From Sporofaciens musculi (lineage in GTDB: Bacteria; Bacillota; Clostridia; Lachnospirales; Lachnospiraceae), in NCBI RefSeq assembly GCF_009830285.1, contig NZ_WUQX01000003.1:62001-126000 (forward strand): 64,000 nt of DNA, given 5' to 3'. The notes below the pieces were generated by a model, which was given only the letters and a program-made list of their open reading frames with translations, searched no databases and had not been told where the DNA came from. Positions within the stretch are counted from its first letter, which is position 1; each line of letters starts with the position of its first letter. Below, piece by piece: positions 60,836 through 64,000 of this stretch. The position numbers were made by a program, and so were the translations under genes.

Positions 60836-62722
60836 ATGAAAAAAGGATTATATGTCCCGGCATGCCACAAATATATCAGGAAAAGAGATGGTACTCCCGA
60901 CCAGCAGCGCATATTCAACGTTGCAAAGTCTGCATTTAAAGCAAAATATCCTAATCAGAAATTAGAAGATAGGGAACTGATCAGTTTCTTAAAGGCGAAC
61001 CATGTGATTCCGGAAGAAACGAAAGGGGAAGACTTGAATACGGAGCATCCGGAACTTTGTTTTACGATTATCTCCCAATATAAATGTAATTCAACCTGTC
61101 AATTATGTGCCTATTCTCCGCTCTTTAAAAACCAGTGGGAAATGCAGGAATCCATATTAATTGGTTATGCCCTGAGAAGCTGGAATAATTTACAGGCTCT
61201 CTTAGAATCCGGTCTTACCTGCCGCCACTTCCGGGCAATGATTCCCGTATCGGAAAAATCATCCGTCTCAGTAATACCTTTAAATCGGCTGGCTTTTGAA
61301 TATATGGAAAAGGTGCCAAAATCACAATCGGATATGTTGTCCATCTCCGAAAATATCATCCATACCTTGAAACAGAATAATAAAAATAAGCTCTCTGCAG
61401 ATGATTTTAAAATTGCAAAAAAATACCTTGATAATCTCTTCCTAAGTAATTATCATGCTTTGCCGCCGGAAAAGATTGAAAACATTTTGAAAAAATGCTT
61501 TCAGCTGCATTTCCGACCGGCTCCTGAGCCTTCAACACAACAGGAAAAACAGGAAGAAATTATGGAAGAAAGCCCTCTGCGCCTGGAGGGCCTGCTAGCA
61601 GGGAAATCTCTGACAACAGCGGGAAACAGAAATCCTCTGCAAGAAACTGCCAGTAAGAAAAAAATAACAGATGATAAGCGTGAAAAGGCAGTTCACACCT
61701 GCTATACGAAAGATATTTCATCTGTACTGATAAAACCAATTTCCGCTGCAACTATGGAACGCCCTCCCCATATATGGCAGATAACCTATAAAGAGCTTCA
61801 AGATTTTCCGGCAGTAAACCTGGATACAGCAGACAAATGGCAGATGAGATTGTTTCTTGAAAAACTGCTAATGACGCCCTTGCTCCCTATGGAAACCTTG
61901 ATAGATAATAAGGGTTCGTCATGGGTGCTTCTCTATGTTCAAGGCAAATTTTTTTATTATTCCAGCAGCAATCTGACCATATTAGATACCATACTGCCCT
62001 ATATTGAAAAAAGTGCTTTCCGCAAAATCATTTGTTACGAGCCTTATCAATTGTATGAATACTTTTTCCGGCAGCAAGTCTATGGCATAACCCTGTTCAG
62101 CATCCGGCTTGGAATGGATTTCGCCTGTTCCCCGGCTTTATGGAAATGTAATATAAATACTGTCCTGCATGAAATATGCAAAACAGAAAATCCTGATCAT
62201 GCCCCTGCAGTAATGGACAGCATGCGGAACTACTATAAGATGTTCCAATATTTAAGCAAGACTGGTTTAGAAAAAAAGAAGATGTACTGGGAAAGATATT
62301 ATATCATGAAATTTTTAGGATATTCTTATCATAGAAAAGAAAACGGTTTAACAGGAAAACCCCTGTTTCTAAAAGAGGCCCTGGATGGCTATCAGTTTGC
62401 TTATACCGAAAAGGATACATTAATGGCTCCTTATATGGCTGTCCGCTATCAGATCCGATGGGAATCAAAAGATGAATTTCCAATTGAATCCATGCTTTCG
62501 GAAATTATGAAGCACAGAATTCCGGAAATTCATGAAATATTACTGCTATCCTATAGTAAAAATAATATGATATTTTCCATACTTCCCTCGGAATATGGTT
62601 ACTTATGTGATTTGGTAAATAATATTGCATGTTATTTTGCAGAGATAAATAAAAAATTGCCGGTACATATTGACGAAGACATTTTGAGCAGTCAGAATGA
62701 AAAATGTGTGGCAGTGCCTTGA
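60836..62722 (+). CDS. Unknown large soluble protein, divergent from the adhesin
   Basis: A 628-residue protein starting MKKGLYVPACHKYIRKRDG. AAGGAGAG stands before the ATG; the frame is open upstream to 60413 but without a ribosome site. It has no signal peptide or TM segment. Two cysteine groups (CNSTCQLCAY, near 85-95, and LTCRH) hint at metal binding; the middle (~225-290) is a low-complexity charged linker. The C-terminal half looks folded, with many aromatic residues. No family recognised. Being divergent from the adhesin and ~2.1 kb from other element genes, it may belong to the adhesin locus as a regulator, but this is a guess. Confidence 0.6.
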   Translation: MKKGLYVPACHKYIRKRDGTPDQQRIFNVAKSAFKAKYPNQKLEDRELISFLKANHVIPEETKGEDLNTEHPELCFTIISQYKCNSTCQLCAYSPLFKNQWEMQESILIGYALRSWNNLQALLESGLTCRHFRAMIPVSEKSSVSVIPLNRLAFEYMEKVPKSQSDMLSISENIIHTLKQNNKNKLSADDFKIAKKYLDNLFLSNYHALPPEKIENILKKCFQLHFRPAPEPSTQQEKQEEIMEESPLRLEGLLAGKSLTTAGNRNPLQETASKKKITDDKREKAVHTCYTKDISSVLIKPISAATMERPPHIWQITYKELQDFPAVNLDTADKWQMRLFLEKLLMTPLLPMETLIDNKGSSWVLLYVQGKFFYYSSSNLTILDTILPYIEKSAFRKIICYEPYQLYEYFFRQQVYGITLFSIRLGMDFACSPALWKCNINTVLHEICKTENPDHAPAVMDSMRNYYKMFQYLSKTGLEKKKMYWERYYIMKFLGYSYHRKENGLTGKPLFLKEALDGYQFAYTEKDTLMAPYMAVRYQIRWESKDEFPIESMLSEIMKHRIPEIHEILLLSYSKNNMIFSILPSEYGYLCDLVNNIACYFAEINKKLPVHIDEDILSSQNEKCVAVP

Positions 62723-62837
62723 TTAATGTAAGGTGGCAGTGAGAAAAAATAGCGGGGAAGAGCAAATGATGTTATATGTATACTTCATACTATAACATAA
62801 ATGTAATACAAAAATCAGGATAACTGACCGTTTTGAG

Positions 62838-64000
62838 GAGACTGTAAATAATCTTGTGTCTTTGGAGAAATAATCTTTACTGGTAGGAATCAGATATGTA
62901 GAAATCTGCTGTCGAATATCATTACTTTTATGTTGTCGAATTCTTTTTATGATAATAGTATTACCAGATAGTCAGGTTTTATACATATTTATTGATTTTT
63001 TGGCACACCAATCAGACATTAGCAGCAGAAACTCTTTCCGTGGGCTCTGCCCACACCCGGCCTCCGGAATAAGACCGGGAATTTCTGGCAATACTGCTAA
63101 TGCCGATGAAATAAGGCCGGAACGTTTTGATGCGATATGTCGTTCCGGCTTTTCATTTTACAGGTACCGGGTAAGCCTCTCCCCGTACAGGACGATCAGC
63201 TGGTTCAGCACCTGGTCCCAGTTTCTGTAACGCTGTGTCCATTTTTTGATCACATTTCCACTGGCAAGATAAAGCATCTTTTCCAACGCGCTGTCGCTGG
63301 GGAATACACTCTTTGTCTTTGTCACTTTCCGATACTGGCGGTTCAGTCCTTCTATGATATTTGTAGTATACATGATACGCCGGATATCATCTGAAAACTG
63401 AAAGAAGGAACTGATGTCTTCCCAGTTATTCTCCCAGTTACTTATCGCATAGGGGTATTTCCTTCCCCACTTTTCTTTGATCTTTTCCAGTTCTGAAAGA
63501 GCAGATGTTTCATTGGGGGCATTATATACTGCCTTGAAATCTGAGGAAAATTTCTTCAGGTCACTGTAATTGACATATTTGAAAGAATTGCGTAGCATAT
63601 GGATGACACACCTCTGGATCTGGGCATCCGGATAGACTGCCCCTATCGCTTCCTTAAAACCGGGAAGCCCGTCCACGCAGAAGAACAGTACATCCTGTAC
63701 ACCGCGGTTTTTCAGATCATTTAACATGCCCAGCCAGAACTTGCTCGTTTCATTAGCTCCTACTGTGATGCTCAGGATATCTTTGTAACCATCTGCTGTG
63801 ATGCCCAGCACGATATAAGCCGCCCGGCTTAAGATGCGCCCATCCTCCCTGACCTTGTAATGGATGCAGTCCATGAACACAAAAGGATAGATCGGATTCA
63901 ACGGACGTGACTGCCATTCCTTTATTTCCGGCAGGACCCTGTCTGTGATCTTGCTGACCATTTCTGCTGACAGTTCCATCCCGTAAAGATCTTGTATCTG
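62838..64000 (-). mobile_element. IS256-family element A, copy 2 (partial, inverted)
   Basis: The outer end GAGACTGTAAATAATC starts at 62838 and the sequence then equals the reverse complement of copy 1 (13609-15235) through the noncoding 3' region and into the transposase. It runs off the window edge. No frameshift is present in the visible part. The 115 bases between the preceding gene and this end (62723-62837) show nothing I can support. Confidence 0.85.
63158..64000 (-). CDS. IS256-family transposase A, copy 2 (intact 3' part)
   Basis: The C-terminal 280 residues of the mutator-type transposase, entering from the window edge in frame. It shows the catalytic segments FVFMDCIHYK, FFCVDGLPG and TNIIEGLNRQ, and the full normal end WTQRYRNWDQV ... 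RLTRYL. It differs from the copy at 13702 by one additional A in the run that is shortened there, so this is the reference for the frameshift call. It is probably functional if its 5' part is intact. Confidence 0.92.
   Translation of the reverse strand, partial: QIQDLYGMELSAEMVSKITDRVLPEIKEWQSRPLNPIYPFVFMDCIHYKVREDGRILSRAAYIVLGITADGYKDILSITVGANETSKFWLGMLNDLKNRGVQDVLFFCVDGLPGFKEAIGAVYPDAQIQRCVIHMLRNSFKYVNYSDLKKFSSDFKAVYNAPNETSALSELEKIKEKWGRKYPYAISNWENNWEDISSFFQFSDDIRRIMYTTNIIEGLNRQYRKVTKTKSVFPSDSALEKMLYLASGNVIKKWTQRYRNWDQVLNQLIVLYGERLTRYL

Noticed and set aside
1-64000. CRISPR array or tRNA/rRNA genes
   Set aside because: I saw no regularly spaced direct repeats with unique spacers, and no tRNA- or rRNA-like sequence. 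The 11-base repeats before regulators are operator sites.

Overview
The window looks like chromosome of a gut-type Bacillota, most likely class Clostridia, family Lachnospiraceae (inferred; no 16S or other marker is present). The clues are moderate-to-low GC, strong AGGAGG ribosome sites, consensus sigma-A promoters, Bce-type and VanRS/VanY-type modules, a sortase with a multi-Cna_B adhesin, and IS256, IS200 and IS110 elements. Two blocks of accessory DNA (about 1-16.7 kb and 32.9-64 kb) flank a more ordinary chromosomal block (16.7-32.8 kb).

Region 1 (1-16.7 kb). After the tail of a tyrosine recombinase, a consensus promoter and a terminator-containing leader precede a long, tightly packed operon. 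Its core is a bacterial ubiquitin-like conjugation set of the PRTRC kind: an E2-like protein, a protein with tandem ubiquitin-like repeats fused to a JAB/JAMM isopeptidase, and a ThiF/E1-like adenylyltransferase. Around it are a PP-loop ATPase, several unknown proteins, a UvrD-like helicase with a Cas4/AddB-like iron-sulphur nuclease domain whose active site looks degenerate, and a DNA polymerase III delta-like protein. An Rpn-family nuclease, a second PP-loop protein and a small unknown follow, separated by an IS200-like insertion. The block ends in two nested IS256 elements, both with frameshifted transposases.

Region 2 (16.7-32.8 kb). A two-component system lies divergent to a VanY-like carboxypeptidase and an operon for a lipoprotein binding protein, two sugar-type permeases, an HlyD-like adaptor and a membrane protein. 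Two promoters here share a four-site operator with identical geometry. Then come a cold-shock protein, a Bce-like two-component system with its ABC exporter, and a soluble protein carrying a motif of sodium-pump decarboxylase beta subunits.

Region 3 (32.9-64 kb). A second IS200-like copy is followed by a small-gene island with a DUF4143-type AAA ATPase, a 1562-residue NACHT/STAND ATPase with a propeller-like C-terminus (an NLR-like defence candidate), a tiny putative membrane toxin, and an AlbA_2/Schlafen-like gene (frameshifted) next to a probable PD-(D/E)xK nuclease. A tyrosine recombinase, an IS110 element with a possible bridge RNA, a decayed VapBC pair, a minus-strand mobile-element operon (nucleotidyltransferase, sigma-like factor, unknowns), a sortase and a giant thioester/Cna_B adhesin follow. 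The window closes in a second copy of the first IS256, in inverted orientation.

The most notable items are the ubiquitin-like operon, the NACHT protein, a hairpin-T7-ATGCA-AGGAGG leader found at three loci, and a structured region with compensatory changes downstream of both IS200 transposases. Three genes are broken by single-base deletions in homopolymers, so some pseudogene calls may be sequencing errors.
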